Source: Dipylidium caninum
Taxonomy: Eukaryota; Platyhelminthes; Cestoda; Cyclophyllidea; Dipylidiidae
Direction of reading: 5' to 3'
Length of the DNA: 64,000 bases
Assembly (NCBI GenBank): GCA_017562135.1
Contig: QEYB01001179.1
Coordinates: forward strand, 655,001-719,000
In this document: piece by piece, positions 37,046 to 50,129 of the stretch
Position numbering within the stretch: position 1 is the stretch's first letter
How the letters are laid out: every line of letters begins with the position of its first letter
Made by a program: the position numbers and the translations under genes
The notes under the pieces: generated by a model
The model's input: the letters and a program-made list of their open reading frames with translations, nothing else
Database searches by the model: none
What the model was told of the DNA's origin: nothing

Positions 37046-39124
37046 GGTGAATAAATCCTACTGGTTTTGAAAGGCCCGTGCAATTTGTGAATGCGGTTAC
37101 GTGGGCTAGAAGTGAAGAGGGAAGGGACCAAAAATGCTGACTGTTTTCCCTATTAAAAATCTGTACAAGTGTGGGCGCTCGCAGCCGCATTCAGCACGGC
37201 TGGCTGCACACTGCGCCCAAGGTCGCCTTCTGATTGGTTGCGTTCGAATTTTACGTGTTCGCGGGAATTGTGAATGCGAAAGATTTCTTTGTTACCCCCG
37301 GCCGCCCCAAACCGGGCCCATTCCGACCCCGCCAACCCATCTCGATGAGACCATTTTAGCAGTGACAGTGCCATAAATTCACTGTCAACGGTTTTTATTT
37401 GCGGGAAAGTCAAAAAGCTTCCTCCGTCTCTTGTCAATGTGTCAGAATGAACGGAATTTTATTACTATTCGAAGCCTAAACTTGAAACTTCCTCCCTCTC
37501 CTTCCTGGGTTTTGTCTCCTCCTTGTCAAAGAATCCCGTGCCAGATTGCACAGTTCCGTAAGAACCGTCCGCACGAAAAGAGGAAGTCCGATATTCTTCC
37601 CCGATGAAGGTGTGAAAGCACTCGTTTTCACGATCATCCATCCATCCAACAATCGGAAGATTGGATGCCGAAAGTGGGCTAGGGTTTACGAGATTCTCAC
37701 AGCATTGCGGTACCTCTTTTAGCTAACTCCAAAATACAAATGACCCGCATCTCACCGGACCCACGGATGCCCCAGCGACGCACGAGGGTTCAGGAAAATC
37801 ATGAGGGAAGGCGTGGACGTCTTTCGTACCTTTCTCCCGCTCCGTATCACCAACGTATCTGTCCCAGAGAATTAAGCGGTTTTCAGCAGCCACTGGCCCC
37901 AGAGATCTGCTCGAAACAAGGGGCAGAATACTCTCCCAGTGCCGAGGAAGAGGGCACGTAGGACGGAAATTTAAAAGTTACAGCCAGAAATCTCTCTCAC
38001 TAACAAGTCCGGATGTTACCATATCGTCAAAACCTTTTAGCGCTAATTACTAAAAGCAAGCCGAAGGAATGTAACGATGGTTACAACGCAAGATAGATGA
38101 ACGAGCCCCACGCCCTGATATCATGCTTCCGTCAAAGCGAAGCAGATTAAATTTAAACAAAACACCGCCATCCCACAAGGAGGAGGTGGTTTTCGTCGAC
38201 CATGGCAAGTTGGGACCAGAGCTTTCAAAGCCTTGAAGATAATGTGAAATTGGTCGGGGGAGAAGGATTGTGGATCTGTCCAACTCTTGTACTTAAAAAT
38301 TCCAAAAGTGGATAATGAGTTGGGGTTTTTGGCCGCTTAGAGAAAGTGGAGGTGAAGGAGTTTGGCCCCGAACGATTAAAAGGCCGCCTTGCCCAAGTGA
38401 CATCTTCGTACGTGCCCGCGTAGTGCAGGAGAGAGTACAGAACACGATCAAGAAAACATCTTCATTAGGGGGTCGTAGCACGTCAATACATAAGCGGAAT
38501 CAGATCCTGAAGTGTTTTTAGCAGGGTGTCCCCTGACCCTGGGGCGCCGTATCGTTGAGTTCGCATATCCTTACCATAAAGGGAGTCGCTTGGAATTCGG
38601 AGAAATGGAACCACAAAACGATCGCACAGGATAACTAAGGCGGAGCGCTTGTACGTAGCCCGCTAAAGAAATTGAAGTGTTTGTTCATCATCTGATACTT
38701 CATTTGTCGATGATGCACGAAGCAAGCGCCACCAAGCAGTTCAAGTCAAGAAGGATTGTACTATTAAAGTGGGGATGACGACTCTTAGGCAAGTGAATCA
38801 TTTACCACACACTCAATCCTCGAAAACATCAAGGGTCTGCCTGTCGGTGAACACGCCTACATTACGGACATAAAAGAATAAAATTTGCACGGATAAAGCG
38901 AAAGACACCCAAATTGGATTCCCACTCAATTAATACCCACGTTTCTCTCAAAAATGTGTGATAAATCCTTGTAACTTATAGATCGTCGATCAAAGTCAAA
39001 GGGGGAATCGGATCCACACTCTTCGTATACCGAGGTAATCGAGATTTGTCAAAGCAATCACTCGAAAGCAGATAAAACGTTAAGACTCTTACTTAAATAT
39101 ACAAGTAGATGTTTACAAAACACA
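37046..39124. other. intergenic, no gene seen
   Basis: The left part would be the promoter of the minus-strand gene starting at 37045. A plus-strand open frame at 37740-37961 (73 codons) is basic and lacks splice or family support. A direct duplication of CATCCATCCAT type lies near 37637. Confidence 0.35.
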
Positions 39125-39532
39125 TCATTGAGACATGTGTTGAAGTTCCTTTAGCAAGTAATTTATCCTTTCCTTCATAATCGGTTGGCCCTTCTTCGTC
39201 AACTTACGCCATGCTTTGTTTCTCTCCGAACGCTTCTCCTCCCTTGCCTGTCGCTTCCTCTCAATCATAAGCCTCTTCTCCCTTTTGGTCTAACTTAGCA
39301 GTAAGAAGTGGCATCACCAAGCGAATGCGAGTACCTGTTCCAATTCGTGCTGCTCTCTAACAAGTTGAATGAAACGTTCTTTTTTCTTATCGGTTTTACG
39401 GTTTTTTTGGGGGACATCTATTGTAAAACTAAATAATAGGATCGAAAAGAACTAAGGGAATTACTTTTTGCCTTTCCCTCTGAAGCCGGTGTTTTTAGGC
39501 TTATTGCATGACTGCTTCCGAGGTGGTGACAT
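39125..39532 (-). CDS. small basic coiled protein of the CCDC59/TAP26-Fyv7 rRNA-processing type
   Basis: Three exons, 39532-39465, 39428-39335 and 39289-39125, are separated by introns of 36 and 45 nt. All phases agree and the product is 108 residues. It is strongly basic. The N-terminus is a short Lys/Arg-rich start (MSPPRKQSCNKPKNTGFRGK) and the centre is helical and charged. The C-terminus carries LTKKGQPIMKERINYLLKEL. A KKGQP.M..RI..LL block is, as I remember it, the conserved end of the Fyv7/CCDC59 family, which acts in nucleolar pre-rRNA processing. I could not run a profile, so the family call is moderate; the gene structure is firm. The protein is shorter than the human member (about 240 residues). 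The start codon sits directly after TTTTTGTTTTCCAG, an acceptor-like sequence. Confidence 0.7.
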
Positions 39533-40783
39533 CTGGAAAACAAAAAGTTAGAATCCCATCTTGATACCAAGACTAAAGGCAACAATTGCTTCAGACAAAA
39601 GTTAAGGGAGCAATAGCTAGAAGCAAGAAAACTACAACTGAAACGGGGATAAGACACAAATCAAACCAACTTGACTGGGAATATAAAAAAGGCGAAAGCC
39701 GAATTACAAAGGAGACAGCATTAAGTATTCCATGTTTGTTGGTGGTGTCTAGCGTGTCAGAAGCAGCCGGTTCGAGATAACAAGGCTGCTTTTTCATTTT
39801 AAATAACACGAAACTTAACATTGGAATGTGAAACAATAAGGAAGTACATTTTAATAAAAATCCCAGTACATCAGAAAAGTTCGGACCACGTAAATGGAGG
39901 AGGAAAAGACTCTAAGCACTGCAGTAAACTGAATTCGAACACCACCAGGACCAAAATCAGGAAAAGTTATAGAACTGAAAAAAATGTCGAGGCTGTGCGA
40001 TTGAAAGACTGACAAAGAAAGGCAGAGCACCCGCACACCAAACAAGACGAAAACCTGCTTGCACTCATCAATGCGCCGTTGGTCAGCAAGAACAAACAAG
40101 CGCACGACAAGGAGAAAGTAAAGAAAACAGTTTAATATTGTTTAAAACTTGTATAATTATAAAAATAAAACGTGTGGATATAATTTGTTTTAAAAAAGCT
40201 ATATATTGCATAAATCTGCAACAAAGTGGGCGATATTACCGGGAGAGAGATGTTGACTACGGCCTAGCTCCTAACAGTATAGAGATTTAAGATATCATTA
40301 TTTTACAAAGCTCGGGCAACTAGGTGCGGAAAACAAAATGTTCATGTTTATTCTCTTTGCCCCCTTCCCGAGAAACGTGTGTTCTTATTATCACTAGGAT
40401 GTTACACTAGATAGTTCCACTTCAATAAGGTCATTGAAGAACCAAAAATTGAACTTACTGATGATATATTACCTTGATTCTTTAAATTCGTCAATAAATA
40501 TTTATCTACCTGCGGACCTATGATCAACTACCCTTTGTGCAGGTGGGTAGCGTTTCATCGAGTAATCAAATAGCAAAGGTAACCTTAATTCCATTTATTA
40601 ACGCACCATTAATCGCACACTTATAATTTGTTACGCTAGTACAAGATGGCCCCGAGATTCCTATTGGTATCCTTTATCGTATGTCAACACGTAGATGCTT
40701 ACAATGTTCATATTCATTGTAACGATGTACATAGCCCCGTATTAGCAATTAAGGTATAAATATTGTACGTACTTTTATTTTAG
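39533..40783. other. AT-rich intergenic DNA
   Basis: No supported exon. The right edge is an acceptor-like TTTTATTTTAG at 40773-40783, immediately before the first located exon of the plus-strand gene. Confidence 0.4.
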
Positions 40784-43700
40784 CAGTCTCATGCCTTGCC
40801 TCTTCATGTATAAGTCAACGGAAAGTAATCAATAATACGATGGACAAACGTCAAAGTTGTGCAGTGCCACCTCCACTTCCACCAAAACTTTACAAAATGC
40901 GGCAAGTTGATAATCAAAGCAATAGCTCTCTACGTACTCCGTTACCAGGCAAAGATTTATTAAATGGACGCAAATCTTCGGTACGCATATTTAGTCATAC
41001 TTCTCTCATCCGTCTATTTTCCTTATTTCGCCACGTGGACTTATAGTTTCCATCAAGCACCAATTCCCAACAATCGACTGGCAAGTCTCGCAGACCTGAG
41101 GGACCCTTGCACCCATCCGTTACAGAGCTTCGTGGAAAACCGGTAAACATCTCTTAAAAAATGTAATTTTTTGTATTAGGCAGACCTTGTGACTAAATCC
41201 AAGTTTATTTCCTATATTTCTTTAACTGTGCTCCCTAAAAGACACATCATTTATCGTTTAATCATGCGTTGCACGAAAACTGGAACACGAGTATATGTCA
41301 GGAAATTCACTACTCCTAGATAGGCCGTTAAGAAAATTGTAAAAACTAATGATCAGTACTGTAAGTCTTCAGCATGCCTTTTGAATGCTTTCAAAATAAA
41401 TAAAATTCTCCTGCTTATATTACCCTACGTCGCCCTCTCACGCCTATAGAATGTCTGATCAAAAAGGACGTTAATCTACTCACTCCTCTTTAATCATTTT
41501 CTCAATGATACAGAGAGATGAACTGGTATTAATGCTCCTTCAATTGAACCACGAAAAGGCCAATCTCCAACGATGGCAAGAATACTTCACCGAACAGATA
41601 ATGCAGCTCACTCTCAAGGCTGAGTATGTACTCGAGGGTTAATACCCCTGATTGTCCTATTTATGAACTATTTTCTTTTACATTTTCTGTTCATTTGGAG
41701 GAAAGAGAAGTCACTTGCTGTCACTCCCTACACCCAAGACAGCAACGTGACTGCATTCACCCATTGAAGGTAAATGCATGTGCTGAGAGTGTATTTATCC
41801 GCTCAATCGCGTGCCACACCTTTTTGCCTGCCTATGTGCTTAGCTGAAAGTAGGCCTGTTAGTCAAAATTTTCCCTGCGTTCTGTTTTTGCTCTTCTCCT
41901 TCGTCTACTTTCCCTTGTAATTACAGTCATAAGACCTTCAACTCCAGTGCTTTAAATATTTTGAAGACATCCTTTCGCCCAATTTTTCAACCGTTTACTA
42001 AACCTCAAGGCCTACTGCTACGAATATCCTAGAGATTTAAAAAAAAGGCCGGCTCACATACGGATTAAATATAGTTAAAAAGAATGCTGCTAGGAGCGGC
42101 GGCATTGGAAGGTGGGGAGTTGAGCATTTCTGTGAACAGTTGCTGATGTTCAGTGCTGGCGGGCAGATTGTGCATCTTCTCCAGATTCTCATTATGCAAG
42201 GTATTTTGATAAATTATGCATTCCGTTTAAGGGAGACCAAAAACGGTGAACTTTCACACAGACGTGTGCACATTTAGAACTTCAGCAAAAGAAATTTAAA
42301 GTTTACGAAAGGCGAATAATCAAAAAGAAAATGGAAGGGAAAAAAATTCAAAAAAGCCGGTAAACCACGTGAAGGTTACCTCGACAGTCGCTTAAAACTA
42401 CTGGTGTTTGGGACGAAGACTGATAATTGCGAGCTTTGTCACATCTTTGATCATTTTAATCTAAATTTACCCCACGAACCGAAATTGTCATTGTCTACTC
42501 ACTGCAAGAGCTTGAGGGGGTTACATAAAGCGAGTTTGGACCCCACGCGAGGGTAACATTGCTTGTCAGTGGATTTTTCAGTGTGCACCACCTCCCGCTC
42601 GTTCTGTAGCCTCCGGTGCATCCTCTCGGCATTTGAGGAGAAATGAGCAGTTCCCAAACTCTTCCTCCCCTGAGACTTGCCACTCGGGGGCGAGGGAACG
42701 GGGTTTGGGGGAGGCTGTTAAGGCAAGGGCTGAGAATTGGCTATTCAGAGTGAGCTCACCTTGATGTAATTCTAATTCTCCGATTCAACGTTAAACAATT
42801 TAGTTTAAGGCACCATGGAGGTGCCGAAGGAAGTAGGAGCACCGCCTCTTCTTGATGTGCTCCCTTGTAATTGTCATTTTTTCCCGTAAAATAAAAGCAG
42901 AGAATAACCTCTTTCGGTTTAAACTTCACCTGCCCAACGCCCAGTGTCATACGCTGATATAATTTATCAGTAGCATGTGTCGTTATTTGACCTATCGTGG
43001 TGACGTTTCACCTTTATTTTCGCAGAGTTGACCCGAAAGCCGGGAAGGAGATCGAGGCGCTGCGGACGGAATTGAAGGACGTGGAGGAACAGTTGAAGGC
43101 GTGCATTCCCGTCATTACGTTCTTGAACAATAAAATTAGAATGAATGACGTTTGCGCGGGGGGTGATATCCCGACTGGAGGCTCGGATTACGAGAAGGTA
43201 GGCTCTGTCGCCGCAATCCGGACTCGCCATTTTACTGCGAAAGGGTCAATTTGCCATGCTACGTTGAATCGTACACAGCGATTCGAAGTTGTCGACAGAA
43301 GTGACGAAATTTGACCGAGGCATAAGAGACATCGTGTGCCATCCAAACTTAACATAAGTTAGATCATTTGAAGCAGGAGGGCATTTCGCGATAAATGCGA
43401 GAATGATAGCCAGTAACTAGCCGTCAGCGGTGATGAAGTGCAGGAGTTGTAGAGATGGCAACTTGACAAAAAACGGGTGTTATCTTGTCAAGATTAGGTC
43501 CCAGTAATTTCGGGAAGGGGATCAACCCTTGTCCCTTTCCCCTCGTATACGGCTGGTGCACGGACTGACGGTGTCACACTGTGGAAGGAGACGAAGGAAG
43601 ATTGAGGACGTCGTTTATTGTCGAGCGGAGTGCCTGACAAGTTTAAGTCGTCCCTTCCAGCCGAGCAGGTCGATCTCGCGTCAGAAGAGCATCGAATTCC

Positions 43701-46700
43701 TGCGACGCGAGGAGGAACGCGACGTGGCACGATCTCTCGAGGCGGAAATGCATCGCACCTCCGCCGCGATCGGCAAATCCTACGGTCTCATCACCTCGGC
43801 GGAGATGTTTGAACTCTCGCGTCAACCGGCGCCAGAAATGGCCTCCAATTCCCGGCTACTCGACTACCCGGAGGATCCGGCGGTTCGGAAAAGGCGGCTC
43901 CAGCTGGAAGCGGAGTTGCGGCAGTTGGACAAGCTCTGGGAAGAGGCGTGCACTTACACCCCGACGCCCACTTTGAAGATACCGAAACCGGTGAGTGCAA
44001 CCTAATCCCATTGCGCCACATGCACGATCGGGTGTCGTCCGCTTGTAACATTCCAGAAAGTGCATTTTTCAGTGTGGAAGCGAGGAGCATGGAGGTTGAG
44101 GGCTTATAACTCGACTGCTATTAAGTAGACTTTGTTACGGCAACCATCTTATGTGTTCGCCAACCTGAAGTCTCAGGTGGCCGTCGGCGAGGGGTTCTAC
44201 GGGATTTCTAACATCAAACGGGACGTTAAGGCTCGAGACCGCTCTTCCACAACCAGTTAGGTGTGCCGCCACTCGGCGATTAAGCGGCATCCGCCAAATA
44301 TGGGCGAAACGGGCGGATAGCGTTTGTCTTTATTTTTGTGTACCCCCTCAGGTCGGTTCCACATCGCGTCGCCAGAAGTCGACGGTGAGTAGACGAGTTG
44401 CCAATCGTCTTCTCGACTACTCAAGAGACCGTTCGACCGAAGTCCGCCTGCGACCTGGAGAGTCTGGCCTACCGACCGCGTCGCAGCACCCGAAGTCTCC
44501 ACCGCTCCGACCTCTCCTCCTCCTTCTCCGCCGACCTCGAGCGTCAGACGCGCCCGCCGTCGCGCGCCTCCGCGGAGTGGCGAGGCAGCGGTGGCCCGCT
44601 CGATCGGCCTCTTCCCCGCTCGTGAGTCCACCCAAGTCTGCCCACTCAAGTCGCCACGTCTCCTCACTCACCTGCACCGAGAACGCGCCTCACTTACTGT
44701 CGAGATGTGGTTTGCATGCCGAATGGTTTGCGTGTTTGTGTGTGTTTGGCAGAGTGACGGGGAAGGCATTCCTGAGGGCCTTCACGTCTGCTGCGCCTTC
44801 AATGCGGTTACCAGGGCGCGGTAAACAGAATAGCCGTTTAAAGTGGCTGACACAAGGGAAGTGTTTTGCGGCAGGAGGACCATGGAGTTTTGGCTTTTTG
44901 AGCTCACCAAAGACCCAAAATTTTCCTACTCCATTTCCGCCGGGGAAGATGGTCATGGGTCATTCACTGACCGAATACAGAAGTGGTGAAAATAGAGAAA
45001 AGCGGATGCTATCAACTCTGGGAATTTTACGTGGGCTAAGAAACGGACCGGAAGGAACGTTAGTGGAGGGTGAAGGGAGGCCTGTCAGACAGTGTTGACT
45101 CGCCTCAGCTCGCATTCTCTCTACGCTGGAGGCTGGCAGGTCCCGGAACTGAAGGTGCTCCTCCTGCCCGCCGCCTTGACAACACAGGCGCGTCGTAGAG
45201 ACGGATTATGACACCGAGGAATAACGCAATCGGCCGGAGAGCGAATGCTTCACCCCGACGCCGTCGACATCTGTGTGCTTGGGACTCTTTTGCGGTGGTA
45301 TCACAGGCAAACGAAACGTGACAGGCGGAGAACAGCCCGTGTGACCGAAATGAGTCTCCAAGCACTCCAAAGACTTGCGGAACTGCGAGCAATCTCGACA
45401 GCGCCAAATTGAACTTGAGAGACGAAGCGGAACCGCGAGATCCCCCTGAAGCCGTCAAACACCTTCGAACGCCCTTTGTCTGACAGCAGATTTGACAGAG
45501 AAAAAGAAAAGAGGGAAGACAACATTCATTTGGCAGTTAATTTCTCACTTTGATAGACTGCGTGAAACCAGTCACATCAATTTCTGTCTGTGAAGGGGTA
45601 ATCAGAGTATAGGAAATCGAAAATTTGATTCACAGCATTTCTTAAAAACGTTGATGTTGTCAATGCCTGTCATTGGTCAACAATGGCCTTATTATCGTAA
45701 TCTCCTGAAGTGTATCATCAGGTGTCCTTGGTCGACCAGCGGCATACAATAAACAGCGTCGAGGTCCCGAGAATTGCAGAACCCGCAAAGACTCGACGCC
45801 GCCGAAGCTGTCGGCCTTCCTTGCAGAGCCTTGTCGGACGCCGCGTTCGCGGTGGAAGGTGTTGATGGAGGAGGAGGACTCCACCACCGCCTCGCCAATC
45901 TCCAGCTCCCCATTTCTCCTGCCGACTCCGCCACTTCCAGGCCAGGCGGCGGAGCGAATAAGCGACACGACTTCGAGAAACAAGGCGCGGTTGAATCGTT
46001 GGCGCAGTTTTGGCGTAAGCGGCCGTGGCTGTTCGTCCTATGTTCTTAGTTATGGGACACCGGGAGGATTACTCTCAGCTCATTCGGTTGGGTATGCGGA
46101 CTAAGGAGGACTGTGGGTGATACTCGCGGTGATAAGGAGCCTCCGCGAGCAGAACCGCACCTTTAGTCACCGTACTGGCATCGATGAGCAAATCCGTTCA
46201 GCCTTCACTGCATTGTTATGGTTCGGGAAGCCTTAAACTCTTATGTTGCTGTTGAAATACCGTCAGGCGATCACATTTGGCCTAATCGTACAGATGATAT
46301 AATGAGTTAAGTAGGCAAAGTGAAGTGAATTCCAATGTTAGCGGGGAAAAATTGCATTAATTGGGCTGATGGATCAGGTTGCATTCCCAAGTGTAGTCGT
46401 CACAGCACCATCAGAAGGAGTGAACTTGATGAGGAGGAAAATATGACGCATTATACTATTTAGAGTACCACCGAAGCCTGGCAGAACGCCTCGAACTAGT
46501 GTCAGAAAAGAGGGTAAAAATGACTGGTTTTTTGTTTTCATAAGGACAACCTGACCGATGTCGATCCCCAGTTGACCCCTTTGCCGAGGGAAAGTCGAAT
46601 GTCAAATGTTGCGAGGAAGTCTACTCGAAATATCAAAAGTCCGGATACCAGTAAGTGCACCTCATGGCCACCTTCTCAGGAGCCTTTTTTACGCGTTATT

Positions 46701-48448
46701 TTTAACATCCTTAGATTCCGATCAGTCATTGTTGTTTTGCAAAAGAGACAATTCAACCCTACTCCCGACGGAAGATCCCTACGAAGAGACGCCGTTCGTG
46801 GATTCGCAGTATTTGACGGTGAGTTGGTGGGGAATTTCGATGCATGTTTGTATTAACCAATAAGAAGAGGCCCATCTGTTTTCTTAAAGCTCATTGGTTG
46901 CTTTTCCTATTTGTTGATTGGATGCGAAGAATACATTACATTTGGCCAAATTTCGATTAATACAAGCGGAAAATTCACTGATTTCGCGACGTTTAGTAAA
47001 AATTTCCCCCAAAATTACTGGGTAAAGCATCTCAGGCGTGCAAAAGTGGAATGAATGCGTCCACAGCGTATATGTGGACAGGACGATGTTCAAGTGTTCG
47101 TAAACGTTGAATCGGAATAGCCAAACACGCAGCCGTTTAATATTTATGTACTTTCGATAGCCGAGTGAAGGGATGTAGCATTGATAGTCGGAAGAAAAAC
47201 TCAGTGACGTCAAGATTTAACTGCGACTACGAACAGCACCAAATACTTGTTAGGGGACGGAAGTGTATGGCCCAGCTGTATAACTGCATGCCTCTTTTAA
47301 GTCCTGCTCAAAGAGAAGTGTCTCTTCATTAGCCCCGTGACCAGCAAGAAGTGATAGAAAAACTCTAGAATGCCTATGAACAAAACAACAACTGCAGGCC
47401 GACATAAGTAGTTCTTATTAACGTTTGGTCGTCCAAAACGCCAGACATCACAACATTAGGTCAATAAAAGGTAGATGAAATGGTGCAGCCATTCGCCCTT
47501 AGGGTAAAAGGGTGTGTCTAGCAACGCCGTACACTCTTACCACCCAAATTAGGTTAGGTGCGCCACCTACTAAATGGTAGAATAAGATATCCCAATTGGA
47601 AATAGTATATTTGCTATTACTTTATTTTCCGTAGCCACGACCTCTGACACCAAGCAAAGATGGGAATTCGTGTCCGTCGACCACTATTAATAGCCATGGA
47701 TTGGAGGAACGACCTCTACCTCCATCATCAATCACAGCAGCGGTTGAATACATTCCCGGTGAAGGTTTCGACGGTAGGTTGGTTACCATTTCATCACCTC
47801 ATGCAGCTGGCCAATCAGGCGACGCCCTTGCGTCTCGACCAATCAGGAGGGCTTCTGACGGTTCGTTTTAGACACTACCGAAGACACCAGCAGTCAGACA
47901 TTTCCTCCGAATCTAACCAAACAACTGGTTAACTCGACAACTCTTGCTCTTCCCCGGCCCGTGTACCCCTCAAGCGAATTGCAAGTGAGGTTGCAGTATG
48001 CTAACCGCAGGCACCAGTATCTTTGGCACTAAATTTTTGCGTGAATGTGAAAGCTAGACCTTCACTGCCCTACACACTAACACATTGGTGTTTTATTAAA
48101 TGGTGTAATTAACTGCGTCTGACAGCACATTTTGCAACTTCTTTTTCAGGGAGAGAGAGAGAAGAAGCCCCTAACATTGCCCATCTCGTTGTGCAGTGCT
48201 TTTCGTGCGCCCAAGAAATCCTCGCGTTTGCATCGAATTCCATCATCTGCAGTTTAGACACCGAAAAACAACAAATATGGAATCCTATTTTCACTGTCAT
48301 TACGCTGAAAATACAAAGTGGTCCTCAAATATCAACGTTTTTTGTGATCAGACTAGAAGGCGCCCACAAAGGAACTTACGTTGAGTTTTTGGAATTTCAC
48401 CGGTGTCTAGACTTCCCGGAATGTGATTTAAAAGTCGTAATATTCTAA
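40784..48448 (+). CDS. unrecognised proline-rich, coiled-coil protein, twelve exons
   Basis: Exons: 40784/40840-40980, 41047-41142, 41514-41623, 43026-43197, 43661-43990, 44352-44384, 44443-44621, 45780-46014, 46545-46650, 46715-46818, 47635-47773, 48150-48448. All eleven joins keep phase. From the ATG at 40840 this gives 647 residues. Exon 1 stays open upstream to an acceptor before 40784, so real 5' exons may be missing. Features: an SH3-ligand-like VPPPLPPK; a predicted coiled coil in exons 3-4 (DELVLMLLQLNHEKANLQRW, then EIEALRTELKDVEEQLK); RxxS phospho-motif clusters (PSRSISRQKSIEFLRREEER); a second helical segment (KRRLQLEAELRQLDKLWEEA); then a long disordered Ser/Pro/Arg tail. It has no membrane segment. 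A proline motif followed by such coiled coils recalls the post-PH half of PLEKHA5/6/7-type junction proteins, but that is a guess; no PH domain is visible. The last exon's tail is Cys/Phe-rich and less certain. Confidence 0.75.
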
Positions 48449-48454
48449 TGACAT

Positions 48455-48460
48455 ATTAAA
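48455..48460 (+). terminator. possible polyadenylation signal ATTAAA
   Basis: This variant signal lies seven bases after the stop of the twelve-exon gene. It is consistent with a very short 3' UTR but weak by itself. Confidence 0.35.
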
Positions 48461-50129
48461 CTCCACCTTATTTCAACATGGACAAATTTCGGTGTCGTGT
48501 GGAAAAGGAACTAAACGGCCGGACTGAGGATGCCGCACGAATTAACTGCAGCGGGCAATTAAGTTGTAGTCAACGGTCAAAACCAACTCCTCACTGAAAT
48601 CACGGCTTAAAGGAAGGAGGAAAAGGAAACGAAGCCTAAGGAATAATTTGACCACCCTGCGCCTTCGTGTGTCCCTCCTTCCGCTCCCCTCATAACCGGA
48701 AATGTAGACATTGCGGCGTTGCCTGAGCATAAAAATTCTGTTGGGTGTGTCAGAAAAACAGTCTTAAGTGAGGGTGCGCGACTTTTCTGTGGCTCGTGCA
48801 ATGCGAAATTTCGATGTCCATGAATTAAGGCTGACAAATTAAAATTGCTGGCGGAAAGTAACTCGAAGTTAGTCACAACAAGAGGACAGACTGTTAGACT
48901 GCCCCTCCGGTCATAACAAACCTCTAAAAGCGCCCACTTTCGTGCCTCATTCGTGGTTTGGCCGATTTTCTTCCTTCGCCATGGGATCGGACTGTTTGTG
49001 GCCCGTTAGAAGCACAGACTTGCATCGGAACTAAAATCAAGTTCCCCAAGGGTGCTGAGATGTTTGGCATCACTTCTAATTAGCAGTTGAAGGCAGTTCG
49101 ACAGCGGAGGAAACGACCCAGAAGGTGGAAGTAGGGCAACGAAATGACCGGAGCATGACCGCAGCAATGGAGAATCCGAGGTGGAATAGATCACTCAATC
49201 TGCCAATTAACATTTGATTCCACCGTAATGGTCACGGGAGCCCAGAACGTAGGCAACCTGAGACGAGAGGCGACGATGTCCCCGACGTCACGCCGTCAAG
49301 AGAACCCATCAAAGTAGCGCGGTGACGGTGGACGGTGAACTCCTTTGCGCGTCGAGACTGGAGTGCGCGGTGGATCAACCTCCCTCACTCTATTCACATG
49401 GTCAGCAGAGAATGAGCCTTCTTTTGCGCATCAACTCGAGCAGACATTTCTCTACCTGCTAGAAACCCCATACGGGCGTTTCTATCACGGGGAGAGACGC
49501 GCGAAATTGTAGCCGACTCGGCAGGTCATGGCTGTTATTGCCGTGGGCACCCTGAATTTTATTATTCTCAGTATGTAAAGTACAAATCTACACATTTGCA
49601 GAAAAAAGTTGGGACAACACCAAAAAGATGGCAAACTAACGCTCAAATAAGGGGAGATTTGTTGTCGCTGTGGTGGCCGTTGGATCGCCTCGCCCCCCAC
49701 CTCCACCCCCCCGACGAGGGGATGGGCAGTGGAGGGAGGAATAAAAGTCGGAGTGGAGAATAAAAGTGGGGTCTGCGCCAAGGTCTATCACAGAGAAGGG
49801 GAAATGCAAGTAAAAAGTAAGAATGATGGATAGGTTGAAAATGCGGTGAGTTGGAAATTGGTCGGTTTGCTCGCCTACAATCCAGGAAACGTCCGGGCAA
49901 TACGCCCACATCATTCACATGCTACTGATAAGCGTCAGTAATATAAAGAAACAAAAATCATGAAAAAATAGGAACATTATGGTTACTTACATGTGAGTCG
50001 CGGTTGAAATTGTTCTGTTAAAACAGTTCACATCCTAGTAATGGTCCCTAAATGACTAAAATTTGGAAACAAGAGTCGGCATTAGATAGTAGAAAAGAAA
50101 AGTGAACCGATCAGAAAAAGTCGGAGCCC
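48461..50129. other. convergent intergenic region
   Basis: Between the ends of two converging genes. No supported exon. A TTTATT at 49558-49563 (AATAAA on the minus strand) could serve the channel subunit. Confidence 0.4.

Noticed and set aside
39755..39790. GGTTCGAGATA as a tRNA B-box
   Set aside because: Does not match the full B-box consensus, and there is no A-box or cloverleaf around it.
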